From assembly GCF_003390845.1 (NCBI RefSeq), contig NZ_QMEK01000008.1, forward strand, positions 62,001-126,000: DNA of 64,000 bases, in the 5' to 3' direction. Shown one piece after another: positions 26,642 through 35,890 of this stretch. The first letter of the stretch is position 1. Each line of letters begins with the position of its first letter. Below the pieces are notes generated by a model. That model was not told where the DNA came from and searched no databases. It was given only the letters and a program-made list of their open reading frames with translations. Origin of the DNA: Tropicimonas sp. IMCC34043. Lineage in GTDB: Bacteria; Pseudomonadota; Alphaproteobacteria; Rhodobacterales; Rhodobacteraceae. A program made the position numbers and the translations under genes.

Positions 26642-27795
26642 CCTATCTGACATCCCGCGTCCGCCGCGACTTTCTGCAAAGCTGCGAGGGCATCCGGCAC
26701 GGCCAGCTTTTTCTGACCACGCCCGAGGGGACGCACCACAGGTTCGGCCAGGGCGGGCCCGAGGCCGACATGGTGCTGCACGACTGGGCGGCGATCACTG
26801 CGACCGCGGCGCGGGGCGATATCGGCTTTGGCGAGGCCTATGTCGCCGGTCTGTGGGAAACCACCTCGGTCGAGGCGGTGACGACGGTCGCGCTGCTGAA
26901 CCTCGAGGCGCTGCAGGGCTATGCCTATCCCTCGCTCTGGTCGAACCTGAAATTCCGGCTGGTCGACCGGCTGGTCCGGGCCAATTCCCGCAACGGGGCC
27001 GCGCGCAACATCCGCGCGCATTACGATGTCGGCAACGAGTTCTATCAGCTCTGGCTCGACCCCTCGATGACCTATTCCTCGGCGCTGTTCACCGAGGACG
27101 ACGACGATCTGGAGCGGGCGCAGGCGCGCAAGAACAACCGCATCCTGTCGCGCCTCGGCTCTGGCGAAAGCGTTCTCGAGATCGGCTGCGGCTGGGGCGG
27201 GTTTTCCGAACTGGCGGCCGAGGCCGGGCGGCGGGTTACCGGCATCACGGTCTCGCCCCTGCAAAAGGCCTGGGCCGAAGCGCGGCTCGACGGGCGGGCA
27301 CGGATCGAGCTGCAGGATTATCGCGCGACACGCGGAACCTATGACAACATCGTGTCGATCGAGATGATCGAGGCGGTGGGCGAACGCTATTGGCCGGCCT
27401 ATTTCGCGACGCTGAAATCCCGGCTGGCCGAGGGCGGGCAGGCGGTCATCCAGGCGATCACGGTGCAGGACCAGTATTTCGACACCTATCGCCGCGGATC
27501 GGATTTCGTGCGCCACCATACCTTTCCGGGCGGCATGCTGCTGTCGGACGCGGTGATCGCGGCAGAGGCACGGCGCGCGGGCCTGACGGTGCGCCACAGC
27601 TTTGACTTCGGCACGGATTACGCCCGCACCTGCCGGACCTGGGCGGATCGTCTGCGCCAGGAAAGCGCGCGCATCCTCGGGCTCGGTCACGACCGGGCGT
27701 TCCTGCGCAGCTGGCTTTACTATCTCGAGATCTGCGCCGCCTCGTTCGCGACCGGGCAGACCAGCGTCGCGCAGGTGGAGCTGGTCCATGCCTGA
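26638..27795 (+). CDS. Cyclopropane-fatty-acyl-phospholipid synthase-like methyltransferase
   Basis: A 385-residue SAM-dependent methyltransferase of the CfaS class. NIRAHYDVGNEFYQLWLD, SVLEIGCGWGGFSELAA (SAM motif I), GITVSPLQKAWAE, SIEMIEAVGERYWPAYF and YIFPGG-like HHTFPGGMLLS blocks are all present. An N-terminal lipid-binding part precedes the catalytic domain. It would methylate acyl chains of membrane phospholipids. The ATG at 26638 overlaps the preceding stop. In the related Rhodobacter operon the homologue contributes to furan fatty acid formation or singlet-oxygen survival. Confidence 0.88.
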   Translation: MTYLTSRVRRDFLQSCEGIRHGQLFLTTPEGTHHRFGQGGPEADMVLHDWAAITATAARGDIGFGEAYVAGLWETTSVEAVTTVALLNLEALQGYAYPSLWSNLKFRLVDRLVRANSRNGAARNIRAHYDVGNEFYQLWLDPSMTYSSALFTEDDDDLERAQARKNNRILSRLGSGESVLEIGCGWGGFSELAAEAGRRVTGITVSPLQKAWAEARLDGRARIELQDYRATRGTYDNIVSIEMIEAVGERYWPAYFATLKSRLAEGGQAVIQAITVQDQYFDTYRRGSDFVRHHTFPGGMLLSDAVIAAEARRAGLTVRHSFDFGTDYARTCRTWADRLRQESARILGLGHDRAFLRSWLYYLEICAASFATGQTSVAQVELVHA

Positions 27796-29035
27796 AGCGG
27801 TGCTTCTGGCGGCGCCGCCGGACCGGGACCGGCTGGGCCTGCGCACCGCCGTGGTGGCAATGTTTCTGGCCAGCGCGGGGATACCGCTTTACATCCACCT
27901 GCCGATGTTCGCGGCCGAGATCGGCCTGCCGCTGGCGACCGTCGGGATCGTGCTGCTTGGCATCCGGGTGATGGATTTCGTGCAGGACCCGTTTCTGGGC
28001 TGGCTCGCACAGCGGCTGCCGGATCGGCGCGGGCAACTGGCCGCGCTGTCGCTGCTGGCACTTGGCGGCGGGCTCATGTGGGTTTTCGCGCTGCAGCCGG
28101 GGCTTTTTGGCTTCGTGCTGGGGCTGATCCTGGTCTTCACGGCCTACAGCCTTGGCATGATCCTGTTCTACAGCCAGTGCGTCGCAAATGCCGCCGCGGG
28201 GGGCGATACGGAACATTATCGCCTGGCCGGCTGGCGCGAGACCGGGATGCTGATCGGGATCGTCGTTGCCGCGATCCTGCCGCAGGTCGGTGGCGATCTG
28301 CTGGGCGCGCGGGGCGGGTATGTCCTGCTGGGCGCCGTGGCGTTGCTGGCCGCACCGCTGGTGATCCGGGCCGGGGCGCCGCTGTGGCAGGGCCCGGTCC
28401 CGGTGCAGACGGAGGTTTCCTATCGCCAATTGCTGTCCGGGCGGGCGCGGCATCTGCTGGTGCTGAGCCTTGTCAACGCGCTGCCGGTTGCGGTGACGGC
28501 GACGCTGTTTCTGTTCTTTGTCGATGACAAGCTCGGCCTGCCCGATCTGGCCGGCGTGTTTCTGGTGATGTTCTTCGTGGCGGCCGGGGCCACGGCGCCG
28601 CTCTGGTCCCGGCTGGCCGCGCATTTCGGCCCGCGCCGGGTCCTACTGGTCGCGATGGTGCTGGCGATTGCGGCCTTTGGCGGGACCGCGATGCTGCCGC
28701 CCGGCGCGGCGGTGGCCTTCGGCCTCATCACCATTGCCTCGGGGGCAGCGCTTGGGGCCGAGATGGTGATCCTGCCGGCGTTCTTTTCGGCCACGCTTGC
28801 ATCGGCCGACCTGCCAGCGGCGCTTGGCTTTGGCGCCTGGAATTTTGCGAACAAGTTCGCCCTTGCGCTCGCGGCCGGCATCCTGCTGCCGACGCTTCAC
28901 CTTGCGGGCTACACGCCCGGCGGCGCGAATTCCGCCGCGGTCCTCGCCCTTCTGACGGCGGCCTATGCCTTGCTGCCGCTCTTCCTGAAACTGCCGGCGA
29001 TATGGCTTGTCCTTCGCCTAACTGACGAGGTCTGA
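27788..29035 (+). CDS. MFS transporter, GPH/sugar:cation symporter-like
   Basis: A 415-residue membrane protein with about twelve hydrophobic segments. RVMDFVQDPFLGWLAQR matches the loop 2-3 region of glycoside-pentoside-hexuronide type MFS carriers. It starts at ATG 27788, eight bases before the stop of the methyltransferase gene. Its position in the sigma-E lipid operon suggests transport of a lipid-related compound or export under oxidative stress, rather than sugar uptake; this is inferred only from context. Confidence 0.82.
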   Translation: MPEAVLLAAPPDRDRLGLRTAVVAMFLASAGIPLYIHLPMFAAEIGLPLATVGIVLLGIRVMDFVQDPFLGWLAQRLPDRRGQLAALSLLALGGGLMWVFALQPGLFGFVLGLILVFTAYSLGMILFYSQCVANAAAGGDTEHYRLAGWRETGMLIGIVVAAILPQVGGDLLGARGGYVLLGAVALLAAPLVIRAGAPLWQGPVPVQTEVSYRQLLSGRARHLLVLSLVNALPVAVTATLFLFFVDDKLGLPDLAGVFLVMFFVAAGATAPLWSRLAAHFGPRRVLLVAMVLAIAAFGGTAMLPPGAAVAFGLITIASGAALGAEMVILPAFFSATLASADLPAALGFGAWNFANKFALALAAGILLPTLHLAGYTPGGANSAAVLALLTAAYALLPLFLKLPAIWLVLRLTDEV

Positions 29036-29037
29036 CC

Positions 29038-29592
29038 ATGACACTCAAGATCCTTCTTGCCATCGCGGTGCTGGTGCTGCTCGCGCTCAGCCTGCAGCGC
29101 TTCGCCTTCAGCTTTTCCGCCCAGTCGCCCAAGGATTATGCCGGGACCACGCCCGCCTTCGATCCGCGCACGACTCTGGGCGGCGAGATGATGTCCGAGG
29201 GCATCATCTATGGCCCCGACGGGCGCGTCGCGTCGCGGTTTACCGCCAGGATGGTGGGGACCTGGACCGAGACCGGCGGGACGCTCGCCGAGGAATTCAC
29301 CTATGCCGACGGCGAGACCCAGAACCGCGAGTGGCACATCGTCGACACCGGGCCGAACAGCTTTACCGCGACCGCCTCGGACATCGTGGGCGAGGCGAGG
29401 GGCGAGGTCTCGGGCGCGACGCTGCAGATGCGCTATCGCCTGAAACTGGCCGAGAGCGCGGGCGGCCACACGCTCGACGTGACCGACTGGCTCTATCTCG
29501 CACCCGACGGCACGATCCTGAACAAGTCCGAGATGCGCAAGTTCGGGATCAAGGTGGCCGAGCTTGTCGCCACGATCCGTCCGGCCGGCTGA
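29038..29592 (+). CDS. DUF3833 family lipoprotein-like protein
   Basis: A 184-residue protein. A hydrophobic N-terminal segment (about residues 4-18) is followed by a soluble domain with FDPRTTLGGEMMSEGIIYG, RMVGTWTETGGTLAEEF and DWLYLAPDGTILNKSEMRKFG, which is the DUF3833 pattern. It begins two bases after the MFS stop. It probably faces the periplasm, anchored by its N terminus, and takes part in envelope lipid handling with the other products; no reaction can be assigned. Confidence 0.8.
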   Translation: MTLKILLAIAVLVLLALSLQRFAFSFSAQSPKDYAGTTPAFDPRTTLGGEMMSEGIIYGPDGRVASRFTARMVGTWTETGGTLAEEFTYADGETQNREWHIVDTGPNSFTATASDIVGEARGEVSGATLQMRYRLKLAESAGGHTLDVTDWLYLAPDGTILNKSEMRKFGIKVAELVATIRPAG

Positions 29593-29593
29593 G

Positions 29594-30346
29594 ATGTTCG
29601 CGGGCAAGACATGGTGGATCGTCGGCGCGAGCGACGGTCTGGGCGAGGCGATCGCCGAGGCGCTCGACGCCGAAAAGGCAACCCTGCTGCTGTCGGCGCG
29701 CAGCGGCGACAAGCTTGGCCGGCTTGCCGGGCGTCTTGGCGATGCCCGCGCGCTGCCGATGGACGTGACGGATGCCGGGTCGGTGGCGCAGGCGGTCGCG
29801 GCGGCGGGCAAGGTGGACGGTCTGATCTATTCGGCGGGATACTACGCGCCGATGACGGCCGCCGCGTGGGAGCCGGAGGGCGCAGCCCGCATGGCCGAGG
29901 TGAATTTCACCGGGGCGCTGCGGCTGCTGGGCCATGTGGTGCCGCAAATGGTGCGGGACGGGCAGGGCAGGCTGATGCTGATCGGCTCGCTGTCGGGCTT
30001 TGCCGGTCTGCCGGGCGCCATCGGCTATGCCGCCAGCAAGGCCGCGATCATGCACCTTGCCGAAGACATGCTGGCCGATCTGCGCGGCACCGGCGTGATC
30101 GTGCAGCGCGCCAACCCCGGCTATATCCGCACCCGTCTGACCGCGAAGAACGATTTCTCGATGCCCCAGATCATGGAGCCCGCAGAGGCCGCCCGGCAGG
30201 TGGTTGCCGCCCTGCGCTCCGGCCGGTTCTCGACCAGCTATCCGGTGCCGTTCGCCTGGGTCTTCCGGTTGGGCGCGCTGTTGCCGCCGCGCCTGTTCCA
30301 GCGCCTGATCCTGGGCAAGGCCAGGCGGTCCGGCACCGCGAAATGA
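29594..30346 (+). CDS. Short-chain dehydrogenase/reductase of the RpoE lipid operon
   Basis: A 250-residue SDR starting at ATG 29594, one base after the preceding stop. VGASDGLGEAIAEAL is a variant glycine motif, LIYSAGYYAP replaces the usual NNAG, LIGSLSGFAG carries the Ser and YAASKAA the catalytic Tyr and Lys. The basic C terminus (KARRSGTAK) and a hydrophobic stretch before it suggest membrane association. It is the last gene of the six-gene sigma-E operon. Confidence 0.82.
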   Translation: MFAGKTWWIVGASDGLGEAIAEALDAEKATLLLSARSGDKLGRLAGRLGDARALPMDVTDAGSVAQAVAAAGKVDGLIYSAGYYAPMTAAAWEPEGAARMAEVNFTGALRLLGHVVPQMVRDGQGRLMLIGSLSGFAGLPGAIGYAASKAAIMHLAEDMLADLRGTGVIVQRANPGYIRTRLTAKNDFSMPQIMEPAEAARQVVAALRSGRFSTSYPVPFAWVFRLGALLPPRLFQRLILGKARRSGTAK

Positions 30347-30720
30347 CCGGGACCGGGCCGGAACCAGACCAATTGCCAAGCTCTTGCGACTGCGTTACCC
30401 CCTCGAACCGATGACCGGACAGATCAAACCCGACGGCCGCCTGACGCCATGCCCGCCACAGGGACGCCAGCGCAATGGGCGTTTCGCGGCGGTCCCCGGC
30501 GTCGTGCACAACGTCCGAAGGCGTCCGGGGGACCTGTGTCCCGACACGGCTGCCTGATGGAAACATGCGGGACGGGCTATAAAACCTTCATGGTCTGCAG
30601 CGATGTTGCCTTGCCCGGGTCGCCGGACCTTTTCGATTCGGGAACGCCACCGAAGGCGGCAGGCCGGGCAGACCGAAGGTCACGTGTCCCTTGCCGCCCA
30701 CTATCCGGAGAATTTGAGAC
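30347..30720. other. Non-coding stretch between lipid operon and antiporter gene
   Basis: No convincing gene. Short open frames here have no recognisable domain. CTATAAAA at about 30577-30584 is an AT-rich spot that could be the -10 region for the antiporter gene. Confidence 0.4.
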
Positions 30721-31830
30721 ATGAGCATTGTCAGGTCGGGTCTGGTGCTGGCCGGCGGGGTCGCAACCGCAGCAGCCTTCACGGTTTATGGCGAAAGCTG
30801 GCTTGACCATTCGGCGGGGTTACTCACCGGTCTGCTGCTGTTTCTCTGGCTGCTGGTCACGATGGGCACCTGCGCGTTCACCGCCATCGAACATGCGGAC
30901 GAACTGGCGGAACGGATGGGAGAGCCGTTTGGAACGCTTCTTCTGACGCTTTCGGTCGTCACGATCGAAGTCGTGCTGATCGCCATGATCATGTCCACCG
31001 GCGAAACCAACCCGACACTGGCGCGCGACACCATGTTCTCGGTCCTGATGATCGTGCTGAATGCGATGGTCGGCACCTCGCTGCTGGTCGGCGGCCTTGC
31101 GCATGGCCGGCAGGAATACAACCTCGAGGGTGCGCGGTCCTACCTGTCGGTCATCCTGCCGCTTGCCGTCATTCCGCTGATCCTGCCGCGTTTCACCGTG
31201 TCCACAGCCGATGCGTCGCTCAGTGCGCCGCAATCCATTGCCTTTGCGCTGTTCACGGTGCTGCTCTATGGCGTGTTTCTTGCCCTGCAGACGATGCGCC
31301 ACCGGTCCTTCTTCGAGGATCCGGTTCATCCAGACGCGCATCAGCCGGAGCCCGATCACCCCGCGCCACATGGCAAAGGCAGCACCCTGACGCACCTTGC
31401 CTTTCTGGTCATGCTTCTGGTTCCCTTCGTGGTGATGGCCGAAGAACTGGCGAATTATGTGGATTACGGCATCGCGGTCCTCGGGGCGCCGGCGACCATC
31501 GGCGGGATCCTGATCGCCTCGCTCGTGCTGCTGCCCGAAGCTGTCAGCGCCTTCAAATCGGCCCGCGCCAACCGGCTGCAACGGTCGGTCAACATCTGTC
31601 TCGGCTCGGCGCTGTCGACCATCGGCCTGACCATTCCGACGGTGCTGCTGATCGGTCTGCTCACGGGGCACCCGATCATCCTCGGGCTCGACGACAGTGA
31701 CATTGTGCTGCTGGCGACCACGCTGTTTCTGAGCGTGCTGACGTTTTCGGGGGGGCGCACCAATGTGCTGCTCGGCCTCGTGCATATCGTCATGTTCGCG
31801 GTATTTCTGGTGCTGGCGGTCAATCCCTAG
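30721..31830 (+). CDS. Ca2+/H+ (or Na+/H+) antiporter, ChaA/CaCA family
   Basis: A 369-residue inner-membrane protein with about eleven helices in two inverted halves. The two alpha-repeat motifs are visible: FGTLLLTLSVVTIEVVLI in the first half and LIASLVLLPEAVSAFKSARAN in the second, each with the conserved acidic residue. The acidic/His-rich central loop (HPDAHQPEPDHPAPHGKG) is typical of the cytosolic loop of CaCA exchangers. It would export Ca2+ or Na+ in exchange for protons. Flanked by unrelated genes. Confidence 0.88.
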   Translation: MSIVRSGLVLAGGVATAAAFTVYGESWLDHSAGLLTGLLLFLWLLVTMGTCAFTAIEHADELAERMGEPFGTLLLTLSVVTIEVVLIAMIMSTGETNPTLARDTMFSVLMIVLNAMVGTSLLVGGLAHGRQEYNLEGARSYLSVILPLAVIPLILPRFTVSTADASLSAPQSIAFALFTVLLYGVFLALQTMRHRSFFEDPVHPDAHQPEPDHPAPHGKGSTLTHLAFLVMLLVPFVVMAEELANYVDYGIAVLGAPATIGGILIASLVLLPEAVSAFKSARANRLQRSVNICLGSALSTIGLTIPTVLLIGLLTGHPIILGLDDSDIVLLATTLFLSVLTFSGGRTNVLLGLVHIVMFAVFLVLAVNP

Positions 31831-31919
31831 ACCGGCCCCGGCACCGAGGCGCGCCGCATCGTCGGATTTTACATAACTATCATTACACGCCGCGGCTGTG
31901 CGTCCCGCCGCGGCGCCGC

Positions 31920-32801
31920 CTACCCCGCGGTGCGCGAGCTTTCGCGAAGCACCTGGATCAGTTCCTGCGCCGCCCCGCGCAGCGGCCGGTCGCGGCCCGA
32001 GAACAGTACCAGCGGCACCGACGGCAGATGCCGCACCTGCCGCACGACCAGATCGGGCGAGCGAATGGCCTGCGCGGTCAGACGGTCGATCACGCCGACG
32101 CCGCCGCAGGTCTCGACCAGCTGGCAGACGGTCGAACAGAACGGCACCTCGCAGGCCGTCACATAGGCGAGCCGGTGTTTCAGGAAGGCCGAGCGGATGG
32201 CATCCCCCATCGGCGACCATGCCGGATCATAGGCGATCAGCTCCGACCCCGCGAGATCGGCAAGCGACAGCGTCTCTTCCCGCGCAAGCGGATGGCCGGC
32301 CTGCATCACCGCAACCAGCGGCACCGTCATCAGCGTCTCGGCGTGGAAATCCGCCTTGGCCGGAAACGCCATCTGCATGCCGAAATCGGCGCGGCCGCTG
32401 CGCACATCGGTTTCGGGCTCGGTCACCCACAGCCGCAGCCGCCGCTTCCAGCCAAGAAACCCGGCCTGCGCCAGCCTGACCGACAGGAACCCCTCGACAA
32501 TCGCCGGTGTGGCCGAGATCGTGACCGTCTTCGTGTCCTGCTGCTGCAGCGACCGCACGCTGGCATTCACCCGCGCCTGGGTCGCAAAGATCGGCACCGC
32601 ATCGGCAAACAATGCCTGCGCCTCGGCCGTGGGCACCAGCCGGTTGCCCTCGCGCTGAAACAGCCGCAGTCCCAGATTGGCCTCCAGCCGCTTGATCTGC
32701 GCGCTGACCGCGGGCTGCGACAGGCCAAGCACGCGCGCCGTCTCGATGGTCGTGCCGACCCGCATCAGGGTGCCGAAAAGCTCCAGCTCGCGCAGATTCA
32801 T
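31920..32801 (-). CDS. LysR-family transcriptional regulator
   Basis: A 293-residue LysR regulator. Helix-turn-helix at residues 3-60 (TTIETARVLGLSQPAVSAQIKRLE), then an effector-binding domain with LPSVPLVLFSGRDRPL near the end. It is convergent with the antiporter gene and divergent from the DUF983 gene across a 520-base gap. The target is unknown. Confidence 0.88.
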   Translation of the reverse strand: MNLRELELFGTLMRVGTTIETARVLGLSQPAVSAQIKRLEANLGLRLFQREGNRLVPTAEAQALFADAVPIFATQARVNASVRSLQQQDTKTVTISATPAIVEGFLSVRLAQAGFLGWKRRLRLWVTEPETDVRSGRADFGMQMAFPAKADFHAETLMTVPLVAVMQAGHPLAREETLSLADLAGSELIAYDPAWSPMGDAIRSAFLKHRLAYVTACEVPFCSTVCQLVETCGGVGVIDRLTAQAIRSPDLVVRQVRHLPSVPLVLFSGRDRPLRGAAQELIQVLRESSRTAG

Positions 32802-33321
32802 TATTCGTCCCGTGATGGTAAATGACGTTTTAAAAACCTAGCGATTGTTCATGCCTGCACCAGCGCAAACTGCCGGCAACAGATGGCCCGGGCGTTTCCC
32901 ATGGCCTGCCTGCGTCAACCGTCGAGCGCGGCCTCGACCCGGCAGGTCGCGCGGATCCGGTGCCGAGGACATCGCCGGGCGGCGGCCGCCGCGGCGCCGA
33001 TTGTCGTTTGAGAACAGGCGGTTGCGCAGTTTCAGGGCGGGCTCTCGCGGTGTCGCGCGGCTGCGACGCCACAGATGTATTGATCATTGACTTGTTTTTT
33101 GATAGTAAATTGAATCCAGTCAATGTGAGTATTGACTGAAACCCTCGCAACCAGACTCAGCGCCCCGATGTCCGCCGCCATGCCATTCCTCCCCCAGTTT
33201 GTCCGCGCCGCCCCCGCGCAGGGGTGGCGGTATGCGGCGCCGACCGCTTGTCACCCCGCGCCCGCCCCTGCCCTTGCGCTGCGCGCGTCGAATGGACCGC
33301 GCGATTGAAAAGGAAAACGCA
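32802..33321. other. 520-base intergenic region with inverted repeat
   Basis: No gene seen. The AT-rich core around 33080-33140 stands out from the GC-rich flanks and holds a perfect inverted repeat, AGTCAAT (33118-33124) and ATTGACT (33131-33137) with a 6-base spacer. A related ATTGAC occurs at 33086-33091. This is the likely promoter/operator zone for the DUF983 gene. Confidence 0.5.
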
Positions 33322-33696
33322 ATGACCACCGGCCTCGCCATCGAAGACCGCGACCTCAATTCCGCCTTGCGGCGTGGCGCACGGCTGCGCTGCCCGCGCT
33401 GCGGCGAGGGCAGGCTGTTTCGCGGCTATATCAGGGTTGCGGGCGGCTGCGACTGCTGCGGGCTCGATTTCTCGCCCCAGCGGGCCGACGACGGTCCGGC
33501 CTATCTCGTGATCCTGATCGTCTGCCACATCGTCGGTTTCACCCTGCCGGTGATGTTCGGCTACATGCGGGACAACCCGCTGTTGCTGGCGCTGACGATG
33601 TCGACCATGGCGACGGTTCTGGCGCTGGCACTGCTGCCGCCGATCAAGGGCGCGTTCATCGCGCTTCAGTGGAGCAAGGGCATGCACGGCTTCTGA
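33322..33696 (+). CDS. DUF983 family membrane protein
   Basis: A 124-residue protein. An N-terminal zinc ribbon (CPRCGEGRLF ... CDCCGLDF, four Cys pairs) is followed by two or three membrane helices (YLVILIVCHIVGFTLPVMF, LALTMSTMATVLALALL). This is the DUF983 architecture, sometimes near cytochrome oxidase genes. ATG at 33322 follows AAAAGGAAA; an ATG 30 bases upstream is possible. It converges with the MocR gene. Its function is unknown. Confidence 0.82.
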   Translation: MTTGLAIEDRDLNSALRRGARLRCPRCGEGRLFRGYIRVAGGCDCCGLDFSPQRADDGPAYLVILIVCHIVGFTLPVMFGYMRDNPLLLALTMSTMATVLALALLPPIKGAFIALQWSKGMHGF

Positions 33697-33707
33697 AGGC
33701 CGGGGCG

Positions 33708-35075
33708 TCAGCCCATGAACGTGTTGGGCGAGAGCGCGTTGCCGAGGAAATAAAGGTTCTCGCGCAATGTCTCGCGCGAGACCGAGCCGCCGAGGCACAC
33801 CCGCAGCTTCTCGCCGGGCGCGCCCTCGACGGTGAAGGCGTCCGACGGCATCAGTCCCAGCTGCCGCCCGGCCATGCGGGCGATGACATCGGCGCGGCCG
33901 ATCCCCTCGGGCAAGGTCAGCCAGATGTTGAAGGCGTTTTCGGCGGCGGCGAACTGGATCCCGTCCAGCGCCTCGCGCGCAATGGCCTGTCGGGCGGCGG
34001 TTTCGGCGCGGATGAAGCGCCGGATCCCGTCGGCGGTTCCGTCCTCGATCCACTGGGTCGTCAGCGCCATCGACAGGGGCGAGGGCATGACCGAAAGCGC
34101 CCGGATCGCCTGCACAAGCCGGAAGGCGCAGCGGGCCGAGGGCGCGACGGTATAGGCCAGGCGCAGCCCGGCGCCGATGCATTTGGCGAGCCCGCCGATA
34201 TGCCATGTCAGGTCGGGCGCCGACAACGCGATGGGGGCGGGCGCGCGCATCGGGATGAAACCATAGGCATCGTCCTCGATCAGCGTGAGCCTTTCGGCGC
34301 GCAGCACCGCGGCCAGTTCGAGACGGCGGTCTTCCGGGATGGTCAGGGTGGTCGGATTCTGCAGCGTGGGGTTCAGATAGAGCGCCTTCGGCGCGTGACG
34401 CCCGATCGCGTCGCGCAGGGCCTCGGGCGTCACCCCTTTCTCATCCATCTCGAGCCCGACGAGTTGAACGCCGAAACGGGCCGCCAGGTTTCGAATGCCG
34501 GGATAGGTGATGCGCTCGCACAGAACCGTGTCGCCCGGTCTGGCGATGATCGACAGCACCGCCGCCATGGTGGCATGGGCCCCGGGTGTGACCGACACGC
34601 GCTCCAGCGCGGGAACCATGCCGCGCAGGCTGAGCCAGATCGAGGCGGCGGTGCGGTCGCGCTCGGTTCCGGTGGGGGACTGATAGCGCAGCAGATCGAC
34701 CAGGTTGGCCGAGACATAGCCGAGCCCTTCCTTCATCCGGCCCACAAGCTCGGGGTCGGTGGGTTCGGGCGGCATGTTCATCGACAGGTCTTCGGCGCGC
34801 CGTCGCTCGGGATCCGAGGCGGACGCCGTCGCCTTTTGCGCAACGAAGGTCCCCCGCCCGACATGGCTGTCGACCAGTCCGCGGGAGTGCGCCTCGGCAT
34901 AGGCGCGGGAGACCGTGGTGAAGTCGATGCCCAGCGTCGCGGCGAGCCGCCGCTGCGGCGGCAGACGCTCACCGCCCGAAAGCTTTCCCTCGCTGATGTC
35001 GCGCGCGAGTGCGTCGGCGATGGCAAGATAGTGCGGCTTGCCGCTTTCGGTCAGCTCGGGAACCCAGGTCTTCAT
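33708..35075 (-). CDS. MocR-family regulator (GntR HTH fused to aminotransferase), Nit1C-linked
   Basis: A 455-residue two-domain protein. Residues 10-75 are a GntR winged helix (GERLPPQRRLAATLGIDFTT, VSRAYAEAHSRGLVDS, GRGTFVAQK). The rest is a fold-type I aminotransferase with YLNPTLQNPTT, LIEDDAYGF and a PLP-binding region HIGGLAKCIGAGLRLAY, where the Lys follows GLA. It is divergent from the Nit1C operon and is the obvious regulator, sensing an amino compound or PLP-reactive metabolite. A similar MocR lies beside the second nitrilase. Confidence 0.92.
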   Translation of the reverse strand: MKTWVPELTESGKPHYLAIADALARDISEGKLSGGERLPPQRRLAATLGIDFTTVSRAYAEAHSRGLVDSHVGRGTFVAQKATASASDPERRRAEDLSMNMPPEPTDPELVGRMKEGLGYVSANLVDLLRYQSPTGTERDRTAASIWLSLRGMVPALERVSVTPGAHATMAAVLSIIARPGDTVLCERITYPGIRNLAARFGVQLVGLEMDEKGVTPEALRDAIGRHAPKALYLNPTLQNPTTLTIPEDRRLELAAVLRAERLTLIEDDAYGFIPMRAPAPIALSAPDLTWHIGGLAKCIGAGLRLAYTVAPSARCAFRLVQAIRALSVMPSPLSMALTTQWIEDGTADGIRRFIRAETAARQAIAREALDGIQFAAAENAFNIWLTLPEGIGRADVIARMAGRQLGLMPSDAFTVEGAPGEKLRVCLGGSVSRETLRENLYFLGNALSPNTFMG

Positions 35076-35129
35076 CGTCTCTCTCCTGCGCTGCCTGCCT
35101 AGCGGATTGATTCTGTCAATTGAAGGCAG

Positions 35130-35267
35130 ATTGTATGTATCGCGTCAAAACGCCCGCGACTGGTGCCGTTCCACCGCACATAAAGCGCTAACATTCCGAG
35201 CGGTTCCCTAGGGTCATGCTGAATTTTGCACCAAATGTCTGCAGTATTGATGCTAATATTGTATGTA
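35130..35267. promoter_or_regulatory. Repeated ATTGTATGTA boxes between MocR and Nit1C operon
   Basis: ATTGTATGTA occurs at 35130-35139 and 35258-35267, both on the plus strand, within the AT-rich part of the 265-base divergent gap. MocR proteins characteristically bind direct repeats, so these are candidate operators. An -35-like ATTGAT at 35282-35287 follows the second copy. Confidence 0.5.
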
Positions 35268-35340
35268 GATTAAACTGGATATTGATTCGATCAATGCGCC
35301 GTCCGCATCGTCGCCCCACACTGTGACAAGGAGCGCAAGG

Positions 35341-35823
35341 ATGCCGGCTGTAACCAAGGAAATGCACAAGGACGGAGATTTCTTCGTCAACTACGAGGAA
35401 AAGGTCTTTGAGGACGTCAAGGCCGAGGCGGGCGAAAAGGCGCTCGTCACCTTCCATACCGTCGCCTTCGAGGGTTCGATCGGGCTGGTCAATATCCTCA
35501 ATGCGATCCGCCTCAACCGCAAGGGCTACGAGACCTCGATCCTGCTCTATGGCCCGGGTGTCACCCTTGGCATTCAGCGCGGTTTCCCGACGCTCGGGGA
35601 CGAGGCCTTTCCGGGCCACCAGAACTTTGCGGTGAACCTCAAGAAGTTCATGGGCGAGGGCGGCAAGGTCTATGCCTGCCGGTTTGCGCTCCAGGCGCTC
35701 TACGGCCATGGCGAGCCCTCGCTGCTGCCCGGCATCACGCCGATCGCGCCGCAGGACGTGCTCGACTGCATCCTCCTGCACAAGAAGGCCAACGCGGTCA
35801 TTCTCGATACCTGGACGGTCTGA
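35341..35823 (+). CDS. Nit1C protein, MSMEG_0572/Sll0783 family
   Basis: A 160-residue protein of the MSMEG_0572/Sll0783 family (nitrogen-starvation response type). Recognisable stretches are [33 protein letters not shown] and [19 protein letters not shown], with a DsrE-like fold expected. ATG at 35341 follows AAGGAGCG. It is first of the Nit1C cluster, a conserved seven-gene set that in Pseudomonas is needed for growth on cyanide as nitrogen source. Its own reaction is not known. A hairpin separates it from the nitrilase gene. Confidence 0.88.
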   Translation: MPAVTKEMHKDGDFFVNYEEKVFEDVKAEAGEKALVTFHTVAFEGSIGLVNILNAIRLNRKGYETSILLYGPGVTLGIQRGFPTLGDEAFPGHQNFAVNLKKFMGEGGKVYACRFALQALYGHGEPSLLPGITPIAPQDVLDCILLHKKANAVILDTWTV

Positions 35824-35829
35824 CCCCTC

Positions 35830-35858
35830 GCCGGACCGGCCGCGCTGTCCGGTCCGGC
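35830..35858 (+). terminator. Intra-operon hairpin between the first Nit1C gene and nitrilase
   Basis: GCCGGACCGG (35830-35839) pairs perfectly with CCGGTCCGGC (35849-35858) around a 9-base loop, six bases after the first gene's stop. The following CGCTTTC is only weakly T-rich, so partial termination or mRNA stabilisation of the first cistron is likely. Confidence 0.6.
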
Positions 35859-35890
35859 CGCTTTCAGAAACGCGAGCCAATGGTGGTTTC

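Noticed and set aside
30449-30810. Short frames upstream of the antiporter gene
   Set aside because: Neither strand gives a recognisable domain or a convincing ribosome site.
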